Assembly: GCF_003352085.1 (NCBI RefSeq)
Contig: NZ_CP025804.1
Coordinates: 1,612,001-1,676,000, forward strand
Reading direction: 5' to 3'
DNA from: Sulfitobacter sp. SK012
GTDB taxonomy: Bacteria > Pseudomonadota > Alphaproteobacteria > Rhodobacterales > Rhodobacteraceae
DNA length: 64,000 nucleotides
Of this stretch, positions 27,436-35,010 are shown piece by piece. Each line of letters starts with the position of its first letter. The first letter of the stretch is position 1. The notes below the pieces were generated by a model. That model worked only from the letters and a program-made list of their open reading frames with translations. It did not search any database and had not been told where the DNA came from. The position numbers and the translations under genes are program-made.

Positions 27436-27911
27436 ACAATCCCACGACCCTGTCCGGCAACCAAAAGCGTAAAATGCGCAGTGCAGCGCGGCTTTATGCC
27501 GTCCAAGCGCTGTTCCAAATGGAACACTCCAGCATGACTGTCGACATGGTGCGCATGGAGTTCCTTAATCACCGCTTTGGCGAGATTATGGACGGAGACG
27601 AGCTTCAAGAGGGCGACAGCGACCTCTTTACGAGCGTTCTTGAAGATGCCGTGAATTATCAGGCCCAGATCGACCAATTGACCGACCGCGCGCTGGTGGC
27701 AAAATGGGCCATTGCACGTATCGATCCGACTTTGCGAGCGCTGTTCCGTGCGGCAGGGGCTGAGTTTCGCGATAGTGCCACGCCACCAAAAGTTGTGATT
27801 GCCGAATATGTTGATCTGGCGAGCGCGTTCTTCCCAGATGGCAAGGAATCGAAATTCGTCAACGGCGTACTCGATCATATGGCCCGCGAGGCCCGGCCAG
27901 AAGCGTTTTGA
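27432..27911 (+). CDS. nusB: Transcription antitermination factor NusB
   Basis: The 159-residue all-helical protein shows NusB marks: SAARLYAVQALFQMEHS near the N-terminus, AILRxA-type ALFRAAGAEFRD, VVIAEYVDLASAFFPDGKESKFVNGVLDHMA at the C-terminus. It binds boxA RNA with NusE during rRNA antitermination. Linkage of ribH and nusB with ATGA overlap is common in proteobacteria. Confidence 0.95.
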   Translation: MNNPTTLSGNQKRKMRSAARLYAVQALFQMEHSSMTVDMVRMEFLNHRFGEIMDGDELQEGDSDLFTSVLEDAVNYQAQIDQLTDRALVAKWAIARIDPTLRALFRAAGAEFRDSATPPKVVIAEYVDLASAFFPDGKESKFVNGVLDHMAREARPEAF

Positions 27912-27913
27912 GC

Positions 27914-28606
27914 ATGAATTCGTCCTATGCGTCGCCCGAGAGTTTTGTCTTTATCGTGACATATGGGCGGTCCGGGTCGACGCTTCTGCAAAATTTACTC
28001 AATTCGTTGCCGGATTATGAAATTCGGGGGGAAAACCAGAATACTTGCCTTCAACTTGCGCAGGCTTGGGGCGCAATACGGAATTCCGAGCAAATTACAA
28101 ACCGCCGTCAGTCAGGAATAGTAAGCGCGCCTACCAGTCCATGGTACGGGGCGGAGAATATTGATGCTGTTGCGTACGGTGCCGCGCTGGCAGAAGCGTT
28201 TGTGAAAACCGTGCTCTGTCCATCACCGGGCGTGCGGGTATCGGGATTCAAGGAAATCAGGTATCACAATCATCCGAAATTGTTCTCTTTGCATCTCAAC
28301 TTCCTGAAAGTTTGCTTTCCGAATGCAAAGTTCATTTTCAATACCCGCAACCACAAGGATGTGGCGCGATCCGGATGGTGGCGCAATCTAGAGAGCGAGA
28401 AGGTAGAAGAGACATTGCAAAAGGCCGAACGGCTCTTTGCTGGTTTCATCAAGGCCAATCCACGGCAATGTCACGCGGTGCATTACGACAAGTATATAGC
28501 CGATCCAAGCATGCTAAAGGGTCTGTTCCGCTTCCTGCGCGAACCCTACGATCCGGCACTGGTAACGCGAATCTTGGCGCAGCGGCTCGATCATCTCAAG
28601 GAATGA
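27914..28606 (+). CDS. Sulfotransferase family protein
   Basis: The 230-residue protein has the 5'-phosphosulfate loop TYGRSGSTLLQNLLN (16-30), the 3'-phosphate motif NTRNHKDVARSGWW in the middle, and a late segment around HYDKYIADPSMLKGLFRFLREPYD typical of bacterial Sulfotransfer_3-type enzymes. It should move a sulfuryl group from PAPS to a carbohydrate or other small acceptor. It starts 3 bases after nusB (ATG 27914; TTG 27908 is possible), so it is probably co-transcribed although unrelated in job. Sulfation of the capsule made by the nearby kps-like genes is an attractive but unproven idea. Confidence 0.85.
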   Translation: MNSSYASPESFVFIVTYGRSGSTLLQNLLNSLPDYEIRGENQNTCLQLAQAWGAIRNSEQITNRRQSGIVSAPTSPWYGAENIDAVAYGAALAEAFVKTVLCPSPGVRVSGFKEIRYHNHPKLFSLHLNFLKVCFPNAKFIFNTRNHKDVARSGWWRNLESEKVEETLQKAERLFAGFIKANPRQCHAVHYDKYIADPSMLKGLFRFLREPYDPALVTRILAQRLDHLKE

Positions 28607-28847
28607 AAGCCTCTCTGGGCAACTCATCGCAATCAGCGGCAGAAGTGTGACGGGACCGCCGTTGCCGGGTCGGTTTTATTCCCGGGGACCTGTATGTACA
28701 GGTGGGCGCCAGGTAACGTGACCAGGGTCATGACAGAGCCAGCATCCGAGGATTTGCTTAAGGCCACTGGAATTAACGTCAGTCGAGCAGGGCAGAACCC
28801 GCCACTCCCCTTAGGTAGGGTGGCGCGAGGGCTACGGCAAGGGCCGA
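28607..28847. other. Intergenic region with several hairpins; possible structured RNA
   Basis: These 241 bases lie between convergent genes. Visible structures are ACCTGTA-TG-TACAGGT (perfect 7-bp stem near 28689-28704), CCGGG...CCCGG just before it, TGACC-A-GGGTCA near 28720, and CGCCAC...GTGGCG near 28800-28825. No T-tract follows any of them. None of the common RNAs (SRP, RNase P, tmRNA, 6S) or a complete cobalamin riboswitch could be recognised. It may be a terminator zone or an unnamed non-coding RNA. Confidence 0.3.
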
Positions 28848-29609
28848 TTACTCAGTCTCAGGACTTTGTGTAAACCCGTAGCGTAGCAATTCCTCGGGCA
28901 GCAACACGTAAATCTCATTGGGCGGCGTCACGAGCGCGTGTTGCATGACCAGCGGATCAATCCCCATTTCATAAAAGTAACGCATGACCTCGCCCTGACC
29001 GCGCTGGATATCTTCAACGGCGACAAATGCGGGCAGAAAGGTGTTTTCGCCAAAGAAATGTTGGTGGACCCCGACAGAGGCGCTTTCAGGGATGTCCCGG
29101 GCAATCCCCGCGGCCAGCAGGTAAGGGCAGGCGGAATAGCAGATGTCGTTTTCGCGCATCTCAGTCGTCAGCCCGGCGTCGCGCAGTTCGCGACCAAGGC
29201 GCAGCGCATCGCGCACTGAACCGCCGGGGGAGTTTAGGATCACGCGCGTGGGTGCAGGAGCGAGCGCAGTGATTTGTTTGGTGATCCGTTCTGCATCGCC
29301 AACGCTGATTGCACCTTCCAAGAGAACCGCGGTACCGCCGGCGACAGGTGTTAGGACCAACCGACCGGGCAGGGGCGTGCTTGGCATCGGACGGCCCCCC
29401 GGTGGCGCGCTGTCAAGGCGAAAGCGGCGGGTTTGGTCGCCGGGGCGCACAGGTTCGGTCAAGGACGGTGCTTTTGGGCCAAAGCGTGGCAGGCTAAAAC
29501 CATTCTGCAGATCACCCGCAAAGAGCAATACGCCAAGGCCAAGCTGAAAAATCAGCACGCCCATGAGCACGCGCGCGACGGGGGATTGTTTTGTTTTGAC
29601 GGTGCTCAT
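28848..29609 (-). CDS. ClpP-like membrane-anchored periplasmic protein
   Basis: The 253-residue protein has one N-terminal membrane helix (about 12-32), a Pro-rich linker, and a ClpP/crotonase-fold domain (about 95-245). Its oxyanion strand NSPGGSV (126-132), nucleophile Ser159 in DICYSACPYLLAAG and His182 in VGVHQHF match the Ser-His arrangement of ClpP-like proteases. Such proteins are annotated as uncharacterised periplasmic ClpP-like (COG3904 type). It overlaps the upstream membrane-protein gene by 4 bp (ATGA), so both products probably act together. Substrate unknown; the catalytic acid could not be assigned. Confidence 0.75.
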   Translation of the reverse strand: MSTVKTKQSPVARVLMGVLIFQLGLGVLLFAGDLQNGFSLPRFGPKAPSLTEPVRPGDQTRRFRLDSAPPGGRPMPSTPLPGRLVLTPVAGGTAVLLEGAISVGDAERITKQITALAPAPTRVILNSPGGSVRDALRLGRELRDAGLTTEMRENDICYSACPYLLAAGIARDIPESASVGVHQHFFGENTFLPAFVAVEDIQRGQGEVMRYFYEMGIDPLVMQHALVTPPNEIYVLLPEELLRYGFTQSPETE

Positions 29610-30892
29610 GATGATTTGATTGGCGTGACGCTGGGTGCGCTGATCGGTTTGGCGGGAACCTCTGGTGCCGCTTTAAATGCTGCATCCATGTCGTGCATGA
29701 CGGCAACAGCTGCGCGCAGCTCGGCCAAGGTTAAGCTATCCTCAATGTTGGTGCCTTCGCGGCCTGACCGGATGGCGGATTGGGTGATGGCCAAGATGAA
29801 AACCAACACGGCGGGCAGTAGGTCAATTGCGATGGCGCCGGCCCATGAGGGTGCAAAATTACGAGCATATAGGATCACAGCATCGGCGCTTGAGATCGGG
29901 GTGTAGGTGGTCTCGCGCGGGGGCGGCATGGCCAGAACTGATTGGGCAGCACTTTCCAGCGTGGCGGCGCGTTGGGCAAGGACTTCGAGTACGGATGTGA
30001 TGGTCGCGGCCTGGTCGCCCCGCGTTTCGGCGCTTCGCCCGTCTAGTTCTGGCAGCACGACGGAAGCGGAGAGATCTTGGGCGGCACGTTCCACCAGAGA
30101 GGCTACAGAAAGCTGGCGCAGTTGCGTGATCAGACCAGCCAGACGCACCGCCTGTTCGGAGAATTCGACGGAGCGTGCCTCAACTGGGCCGGGTTCAACT
30201 GTAAGGGCGCGCATGCGGCTAAGGATGGCGTTGCCTTCGACAAAGGCCGATTGGACCAGCGGGGTCTGGGTGGCGATTTGCGCTTCTAACCCCGAGAGTT
30301 CAGAAGATTTCTGGCGCAGCACGCGAAAGACGGCACCACGCCCAGCAAGGCCCGAAAGACCACCCGCCGCTTCTTGTTCGCTCAGGTCCTCAAACGACTG
30401 TCGCACTCGGGCGACGTCACGTTCAAGCCCTTGGGCAGAAGTGGCAATTTCGTGGGCGCGCTCTAGTGAGACTTGGTATTCTTGCACAGTTTTGGCAAGG
30501 TGCTGTTCGACTGCCGCGGACCCCGCAAGAGCGGCGGCATTGAGCCAGCTCGACATGGCGATGATCGCAACTGAGCCAAAGCCCATTGCGCCCAATAAAG
30601 CGACGCGGGCCCGTGCGCCGCGCACCGCCGGGAAAAGCCGGAGCATGTAGGACCAAAAGACAAATATGCCGACGGAGACGGCAACCGAATAGGCGATCGC
30701 GGCGAATACAGACATCGCGCCAGTATCATCAAGCAAGGACGACACGCCTAAATAGGTATAGATCCCGGAGGCAACCGCCAGCACGCCAAGCGCTGTTCCG
30801 GAGAAGGTATCAAGCCAACTCAGGTGGTCCTCAAGCTCGCGTGCGTACCGAACGCCGCGCGCTTTTGTCGACGGGTCCTGCTGATCGGCCAT
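29606..30892 (-). CDS. Polytopic membrane protein with long coiled-coil region
   Basis: The 428-residue protein has three membrane helices near the N-terminus (about 32-54, 61-84, 96-117), a 230-residue soluble segment rich in Ala, Glu, Gln and Leu that looks helical and coiled (about 125-345), and a fourth helix (about 350-371) before an acidic tail. With four helices the two ends and the coiled segment face opposite sides: N- and C-termini on one side, the coiled segment on the other. No enzymatic motif was seen and I do not recognise the family. It is the first gene of a two-gene operon with the ClpP-like protein. Confidence 0.65.
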   Translation of the reverse strand: MADQQDPSTKARGVRYARELEDHLSWLDTFSGTALGVLAVASGIYTYLGVSSLLDDTGAMSVFAAIAYSVAVSVGIFVFWSYMLRLFPAVRGARARVALLGAMGFGSVAIIAMSSWLNAAALAGSAAVEQHLAKTVQEYQVSLERAHEIATSAQGLERDVARVRQSFEDLSEQEAAGGLSGLAGRGAVFRVLRQKSSELSGLEAQIATQTPLVQSAFVEGNAILSRMRALTVEPGPVEARSVEFSEQAVRLAGLITQLRQLSVASLVERAAQDLSASVVLPELDGRSAETRGDQAATITSVLEVLAQRAATLESAAQSVLAMPPPRETTYTPISSADAVILYARNFAPSWAGAIAIDLLPAVLVFILAITQSAIRSGREGTNIEDSLTLAELRAAVAVMHDMDAAFKAAPEVPAKPISAPSVTPIKSS

Positions 30893-31011
30893 GGTTATCT
30901 CCTTTGCTCACCACTGGTGAAGATAAGGATTGGTGGGGCAAAGACCAAGTCTGTGGGGCGCTGCAGGGCAAAAGGCTTGCGCATGTTCACGTATTGTTCA
31001 TACTTGCGGGC

Positions 31012-31470
31012 ATGATAGAAAACGGACTTCAGAATTTTCAACCGGGGCAATTACTGGCGCGCGGCGTGTCGCGGCACCTTTCTGCGTGTGGCTTTGCTTG
31101 CGTAGAAGAGCTCGTGCCAACACGGGGTTTGCGCGTTGATGTGATGGCGCTTGGCCCCAAAGGCGAACTTTGGGTGGTTGAATGCAAGTCCAGCCGTGCA
31201 GATTTTATGTCGGACGCCAAATGGCAGGGTTATCTGGAGTGGGCGGACCGCTTTTTCTTTGCTGTGGATGCAGATTTTCCAACCGATCTGCTGCCACAGG
31301 ATGCTGGATTGATCATTGCGGATGCCTACGGGGCCGAGACCCTGCGCATGGGGCCAGAAACCAAACTAGCGCCAGCGCGGCGCAAGGTCGTGGTCCAGAA
31401 GTTTGCTACCTGTGCCGCACGGCGGCTCCAAATACTGCGCGATCCGGACATGATGCCGGAATGGGGTTAA
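31012..31470 (+). CDS. mmcB: MmcB family DNA repair protein
   Basis: The 152-residue protein fits MmcB (DUF1052), a PD-(D/E)xK-like nuclease-fold protein. It shows LARGVSRHLSACGF at the start, RVDVMALGPKGELWVVECKSSRADFMSDAKW with Asp and ECK as the likely active centre, and WADRFFFAVDADFP. In Caulobacter mmcB is induced by DNA damage and protects against mitomycin C. ATG 31012 is chosen at the homology start; the frame is open far upstream, but there it runs antisense to the membrane-protein gene. It stands alone. Confidence 0.87.
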   Translation: MIENGLQNFQPGQLLARGVSRHLSACGFACVEELVPTRGLRVDVMALGPKGELWVVECKSSRADFMSDAKWQGYLEWADRFFFAVDADFPTDLLPQDAGLIIADAYGAETLRMGPETKLAPARRKVVVQKFATCAARRLQILRDPDMMPEWG

Positions 31471-31474
31471 GAGC

Positions 31475-31669
31475 TTAGCGTTTGCCCTTTTTGCCGCCCA
31501 AGCTGCTGGCGGCTGCCATGATTTCTTCTGCAATTTCGCGGGCTTCGTCCGCTGTGAAATCCATTGGGATCTCAATTCCATTTGCTTCGATAAAAAGCCG
31601 GACCATGCCATTGTCGGTCGGGCCGATCTGCAGGTTCGCCTCGATGTCGCGTTCAGTGTCGATGCCCAT
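31475..31669 (-). CDS. Small conserved protein (DUF6324-like)
   Basis: A 64-residue acidic protein beginning MGIDTERDIEANLQIGPTDNGMVRLF and ending in a lysine-rich tail. I associate it with DUF6324, a short Rhodobacterales family of unknown function. ATG 31669 follows CTGGAG by 8 bases; a start at 31729 would overlap the GNAT promoter region. It ends 5 bases from the mmcB stop, tail to tail. Confidence 0.7.
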   Translation of the reverse strand: MGIDTERDIEANLQIGPTDNGMVRLFIEANGIEIPMDFTADEAREIAEEIMAAASSLGGKKGKR

Positions 31670-31752
31670 GGTGCTTACTCCAGTCCTAGGATGGTGGGGA
31701 TCGCTATCGCGCAGGGGCTTGAAAGGCAAGCCTTTGTGGGGTTGGATTGGGC

Positions 31753-32235
31753 ATGGATGAGATAGAGATCAGGCGATTTTTGGCCACCGACCGGGATTGG
31801 CTCGTTGAGGCGCATGGCACGCATTATGCGCGTGATGAAGGGTTCGACGCCAGTTTCGGCGTATTGGTGGCACAAATCATCGATGGGTTTATCGACGGGC
31901 ATGATGCTGAGGATGAGGCAGGCTGGGTTGCTTGGCGTGGGGATCAGCGGCTTGGATGTATCTTTTGCGTTCGGTTGGGCCCGGAAACGGCCAAGCTGCG
32001 GTTGTTTTTACTGGAGCCTAAGGCGCGTGGCCTTGGCCTTGGGCGGCAGATGTTGGCGACGTGCATGGGGTTTGCCAAGCAACGCGGCTATTTGGGAATG
32101 CAGCTTTGGACCCATGAAAGCCACCGCTCGGCGGGGGCGCTCTATGAGCGCAATGGCTGGACACTAACCAATTCGGTGCCGGTCGTGTCATTTGGGCAGC
32201 CAAATATTGAACAGACTTGGGAGATCACTTTCTAG
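31753..32235 (+). CDS. GNAT family N-acetyltransferase
   Basis: The 160-residue protein has the GNAT acetyl-CoA loop in LFLLEPKARGLGLGRQML (about 77-94) and the later conserved THESHRSAGALYERNGW (about 118-134). It most resembles the acetyltransferase half of MarR-GNAT fusions, but no MarR domain is attached. The substrate cannot be predicted. ATG 31753 is used; TTG 31747 is possible. Confidence 0.85.
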   Translation: MDEIEIRRFLATDRDWLVEAHGTHYARDEGFDASFGVLVAQIIDGFIDGHDAEDEAGWVAWRGDQRLGCIFCVRLGPETAKLRLFLLEPKARGLGLGRQMLATCMGFAKQRGYLGMQLWTHESHRSAGALYERNGWTLTNSVPVVSFGQPNIEQTWEITF

Positions 32236-32307
32236 GTCATTCTGGGCCAATCAGTACCTCTTAGGGTCTTGCAATCCTCAGGCACGGGCGCTAAATCCAT
32301 CTTCGTT

Positions 32308-32384
32308 GCCGCCTTAGCTCAGTTGGTTAGAGCACTGGTTTGTGGAACCAGGGGTCCCCCGTTCAAGCCGGGGAGGCGGTACCA
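32308..32384 (+). tRNA. tRNA-His(GTG)
   Basis: A full cloverleaf: acceptor GCCGCCT/AGGCGGT, D arm GCTC...GAGC, anticodon arm CTGGT-TTGTGGA-ACCAG with anticodon GTG, variable GGGTC, T arm CCCCG-TTCAAGC-CGGGG, discriminator A73 and encoded CCA. The base before position 1 is T, not G, and A73 replaces the usual C73, the alphaproteobacterial exception to the tRNA-His identity rule. Confidence 0.97.
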
Positions 32385-32490
32385 TTCCCCTCTATTTCGA
32401 TGTGCTCGGTTCGCAAGGGACTTTTTAGCGCGCGCATTCGTAACGGAGTTGTCCCGTAAACTCACCAATTCCTTAACTCAAAAGACGAAT

Positions 32491-32781
32491 TCAAGGGGAT
32501 GTGATCTCGACCGTTTGGCTGAGTTTACCGCTGAGGCGGTCGTAAATCAGGATGCGATTGTCGTCGGTTACAACCGCATACCACGTGTCGCCTTGGGTAA
32601 AGGCGGAGGCCGTGGCACCGTCTGGCAGGGTCAAAGTGTTGGGTAGATCGGGGGCGCTGGCGTTCAAGCGGGTGACAAGCAGTGCGATCACCACTATTAC
32701 GCCGCCAATCATCACTGTTGTCAGCACCGTGACCAGTCTACGCAAAAAGCGCAGGTTGGCCGGTTCGGGGAAGTCATCCAT
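32491..32781 (-). CDS. DUF6476 family membrane protein
   Basis: A 96-residue protein starting MDDFPEPANLRFLRRL, with one membrane helix (about 19-41) and a C-terminal beta-rich domain (about 50-96) outside the membrane. I match it to DUF6476, a Rhodobacterales family of unknown function found next to rluD. Its ATG (32781-32779) shares the palindrome CATG with the rluD ATG, so the two divergent genes overlap by 2 bp and each promoter must lie inside the other gene. Confidence 0.75.
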   Translation of the reverse strand: MDDFPEPANLRFLRRLVTVLTTVMIGGVIVVIALLVTRLNASAPDLPNTLTLPDGATASAFTQGDTWYAVVTDDNRILIYDRLSGKLSQTVEITSP

Positions 32782-33814
32782 GTCGCACCGCCGTATCACT
32801 TTTTCGCTGGCCGAGGGGCCACCACCGCGTCTTGATAAGGCGCTTGCACGAGATGTGCCAGAGCAAGAGGCGTTGTCGCGCACAAGGCTTATGAAATTGA
32901 TTGAACGTGGTGCCGTGCAGGTCGACGGACAGGTTGTACGTGATCCACGGGCCGTAACGCGCGAGGGTGCTGTAATCACCGTTGACGTGGAGGAGGCCGA
33001 GGACAGCCACATCTTGCCGGAGGATATTCCGCTTGAGGTGGTGTTCGAGGATGCAGACTTGATCGTGGTGAATAAACCATCGGGGATGGTGGTGCATCCA
33101 GCACCCGGCAGTCCCAACGGTACGCTGGTAAATGCGCTTTTGGCCCATTGTGGGGATGAATTATCTGGTGTTGGGGGCATGAAACGGCCCGGGATCGTGC
33201 ATCGGATCGATAAAGAAACCTCTGGTCTTTTGGTGGTCGCAAAATCGGACTCGGCGCATCACGGGCTGGCCAAGCAGTTCGAGGCGCACACTGTCGAGCG
33301 CTATTATCAGGCGCTGGTTTACGGCGTTCCGGATGCAAATGACCCGCGGTTGCGGGGCATCAAGGGCACCAATTTCGAAACTGGCAATATCCTTAAGATG
33401 ACCACGCAGTTGGCGCGTCACAAGACGGATCGCCAACGTCAGGCCGTGCTGTTTCACGGTGGGCGCCATGCGGTCACCCGTGCCCGCACAGTGCGTAGGT
33501 TTGGCACACCTGCGGTGATCGCGCTGATGGAATGTTGGCTTGAAACAGGGCGTACCCATCAGATTCGCGTTCATATGGCGCATGCGGGGCATGGCTTGGT
33601 CGGTGATCCGGTTTATGGCGGCAAACGCAAGATCGCTAAGGCAGCCCTGCCAGAAGCCATGGCAGATGCAATACGCGCCTTTCCTAGGCAAGCATTGCAT
33701 GCGGCTGTTTTGGGCTTTCAGCATCCGGTTACCGGCGAAATGGTCCGTTTTGAGGCTCCTTTGCCGCCAGATATTGCTGCGCTGCTGACCGTGCTGGAGC
33801 CCAGCCAGGCCTAA
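32780..33814 (+). CDS. rluD: Pseudouridine synthase RluD-like (RluA family)
   Basis: The 344-residue protein has an N-terminal S4 RNA-binding domain (about 18-75: LDKALARDVPE...SRTRLMKLIERGAVQVDGQ) and the RluA catalytic domain with the aspartate motif HRIDKETSGLLVV. RluD modifies the helix 69 loop of 23S rRNA. ATG 32780 follows GGGGAAG by 6 bases. It precedes rpoH, a common order in this group. Which uridines are modified cannot be told with certainty from sequence. Confidence 0.9.
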   Translation: MSHRRITFSLAEGPPPRLDKALARDVPEQEALSRTRLMKLIERGAVQVDGQVVRDPRAVTREGAVITVDVEEAEDSHILPEDIPLEVVFEDADLIVVNKPSGMVVHPAPGSPNGTLVNALLAHCGDELSGVGGMKRPGIVHRIDKETSGLLVVAKSDSAHHGLAKQFEAHTVERYYQALVYGVPDANDPRLRGIKGTNFETGNILKMTTQLARHKTDRQRQAVLFHGGRHAVTRARTVRRFGTPAVIALMECWLETGRTHQIRVHMAHAGHGLVGDPVYGGKRKIAKAALPEAMADAIRAFPRQALHAAVLGFQHPVTGEMVRFEAPLPPDIAALLTVLEPSQA

Positions 33815-33845
33815 AAATGCACACGGCTGCGTGAGCGTACGCACC

Positions 33846-33862
33846 GTAAATGTTTCATTTAC
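33846..33862. repeat. Perfect 7-bp palindrome between rluD and rpoH
   Basis: GTAAATG (33846-33852), TTT, CATTTAC (33856-33862). It has no T-tract and may be a protein-binding site or weak terminator hairpin. Confidence 0.4.
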
Positions 33863-33903
33863 TCAAGTTAGAGCAATATGAACACGAAAGGCGCAGGCCT
33901 AGT

Positions 33904-33933
33904 CTTGAACACGGGCCCGAGGCCAACCATATT
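33904..33933 (+). promoter_or_regulatory. Possible heat-shock (sigma-32 type) promoter of rpoH
   Basis: CTTGAA at 33904-33909 matches the sigma-32 -35 consensus exactly. ACCATATT at 33926-33933 approximates the CCCATNT -10. The spacing, 16 bases between the boxes, is at the long end. It lies about 50 bases before the rpoH start and suggests autoregulation, but this is inference. Confidence 0.4.
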
Positions 33934-33984
33934 GTATGTTAAGCTCAGTAACATGAGCCCCAACTGGGAAGAGGAATGTGGATT

Positions 33985-34881
33985 ATGGCAAATTATGCAA
34001 ATCTGCCGGCACCAACACCGGAAGGCGGTCTAAACCGCTATATGCAGGAGATTCGTAAGTTTCCCCTGCTGGAGCCTCAAGAAGAATACATGCTTGCCAA
34101 AGCTTGGGTTGAGCAAGAAGACACCGAATCTGCGCACCGTATGGTCACCTCGCACCTGCGTTTGGCCGCAAAAATTGCCATGGGCTACCGTGGCTATGGG
34201 TTGCCGCAGGCCGAAGTCATTTCGGAGGCCAATGTTGGCCTTATGCAGGCGGTCAAACGGTTTGATCCTGAAAAAGGGTTCCGGCTGGCGACCTATGCGA
34301 TGTGGTGGATCCGGGCGAGCATTCAGGAATATATCCTGCGTTCATGGTCGCTGGTGAAGCTTGGCACGACGTCTGGCCAGAAAAAGCTGTTTTTCAATCT
34401 GCGCAAAGCCAAGAACAAGATCGGCGCGCTGGAAGAAGGCGATTTGCGTCCTGAAAACGTGAAGACCATCGCCACTCAGCTGGGCGTGACCGAAAAAGAA
34501 GTGATCTCCATGAACCGGCGCATGTCCGGCGGGGACGCGTCGTTGAACGCGACTGTCGGGTCCGAAGGCGAAGGGACCATGCAGTGGCAGGATTGGCTCG
34601 AGGATGAGGATGCTGACCAAGCGGGCGACTATGAGGCTCGCGATGAGTTGGAAACACGCCGTGAGATGCTTGCCGAGGCGTTGGGCGTGCTCAATGACCG
34701 CGAAAAAGACATCCTTACTCAGCGGCGATTGTCGGATGAGACAATCACGTTGGAGGATCTAAGCGGCCAATACAATGTCAGCCGCGAACGGATCCGCCAA
34801 ATCGAAGTGCGTGCCTTTGAAAAACTGCAAAAGCGCATGGGCGAATTAGCCCGCGAAAAAGGTATGATCACCGCTTCTTAA
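33985..34881 (+). CDS. rpoH: RNA polymerase sigma factor RpoH (sigma-32)
   Basis: The 298-residue product begins MANYANLPAPTPEGGLNRYMQEIRKFPLL, characteristic of alphaproteobacterial RpoH. It has region 2 (HLRLAAKIAMGYRGYGLP, then TYAMWWIRASIQEYILRSWSLVK), the RpoH box QKKLFFNLRKAKN near 135, and region 4.2 ([27 protein letters not shown]). It directs heat-shock transcription. ATG 33985 is preferred because GAGGA lies 9 bases upstream; ATG 33976 abuts that site. A terminator follows at 34905. Confidence 0.95.
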   Translation: MANYANLPAPTPEGGLNRYMQEIRKFPLLEPQEEYMLAKAWVEQEDTESAHRMVTSHLRLAAKIAMGYRGYGLPQAEVISEANVGLMQAVKRFDPEKGFRLATYAMWWIRASIQEYILRSWSLVKLGTTSGQKKLFFNLRKAKNKIGALEEGDLRPENVKTIATQLGVTEKEVISMNRRMSGGDASLNATVGSEGEGTMQWQDWLEDEDADQAGDYEARDELETRREMLAEALGVLNDREKDILTQRRLSDETITLEDLSGQYNVSRERIRQIEVRAFEKLQKRMGELAREKGMITAS

Positions 34882-34904
34882 GGTACCTATTTGCTTTAGA
34901 ATTG

Positions 34905-34941
34905 AACCCTCCGTGGCAGATGTTACGGGGGGTTTTTGTTT
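34905..34941 (+). terminator. Rho-independent terminator after rpoH
   Basis: AACCCTCCGT (34905-34914) pairs with ACGGGGGGTT (34925-34934, one mismatch), followed by TTTGTTT. Confidence 0.85.
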
Positions 34942-35010
34942 GTTGCGGCCAGGTTGCGCCGCCGACTGCGAGTGGTAGAGTAGTATTGATATAAAAGGGA
35001 AATGTTTGCC

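Noticed and set aside
28740..28830. Possible cobalamin riboswitch (GCCACTG followed by a CAGTCGAGCAGGGC stretch)
   Set aside because: The GGGAAGG block and the conserved upstream core are missing, and no cobalamin gene is downstream on either strand.
30586..31011. Long upstream extension of the mmcB reading frame
   Set aside because: It lies antisense to the coiled-coil membrane-protein gene, is Arg-rich and has no family resemblance; MmcB homology starts at 31012.
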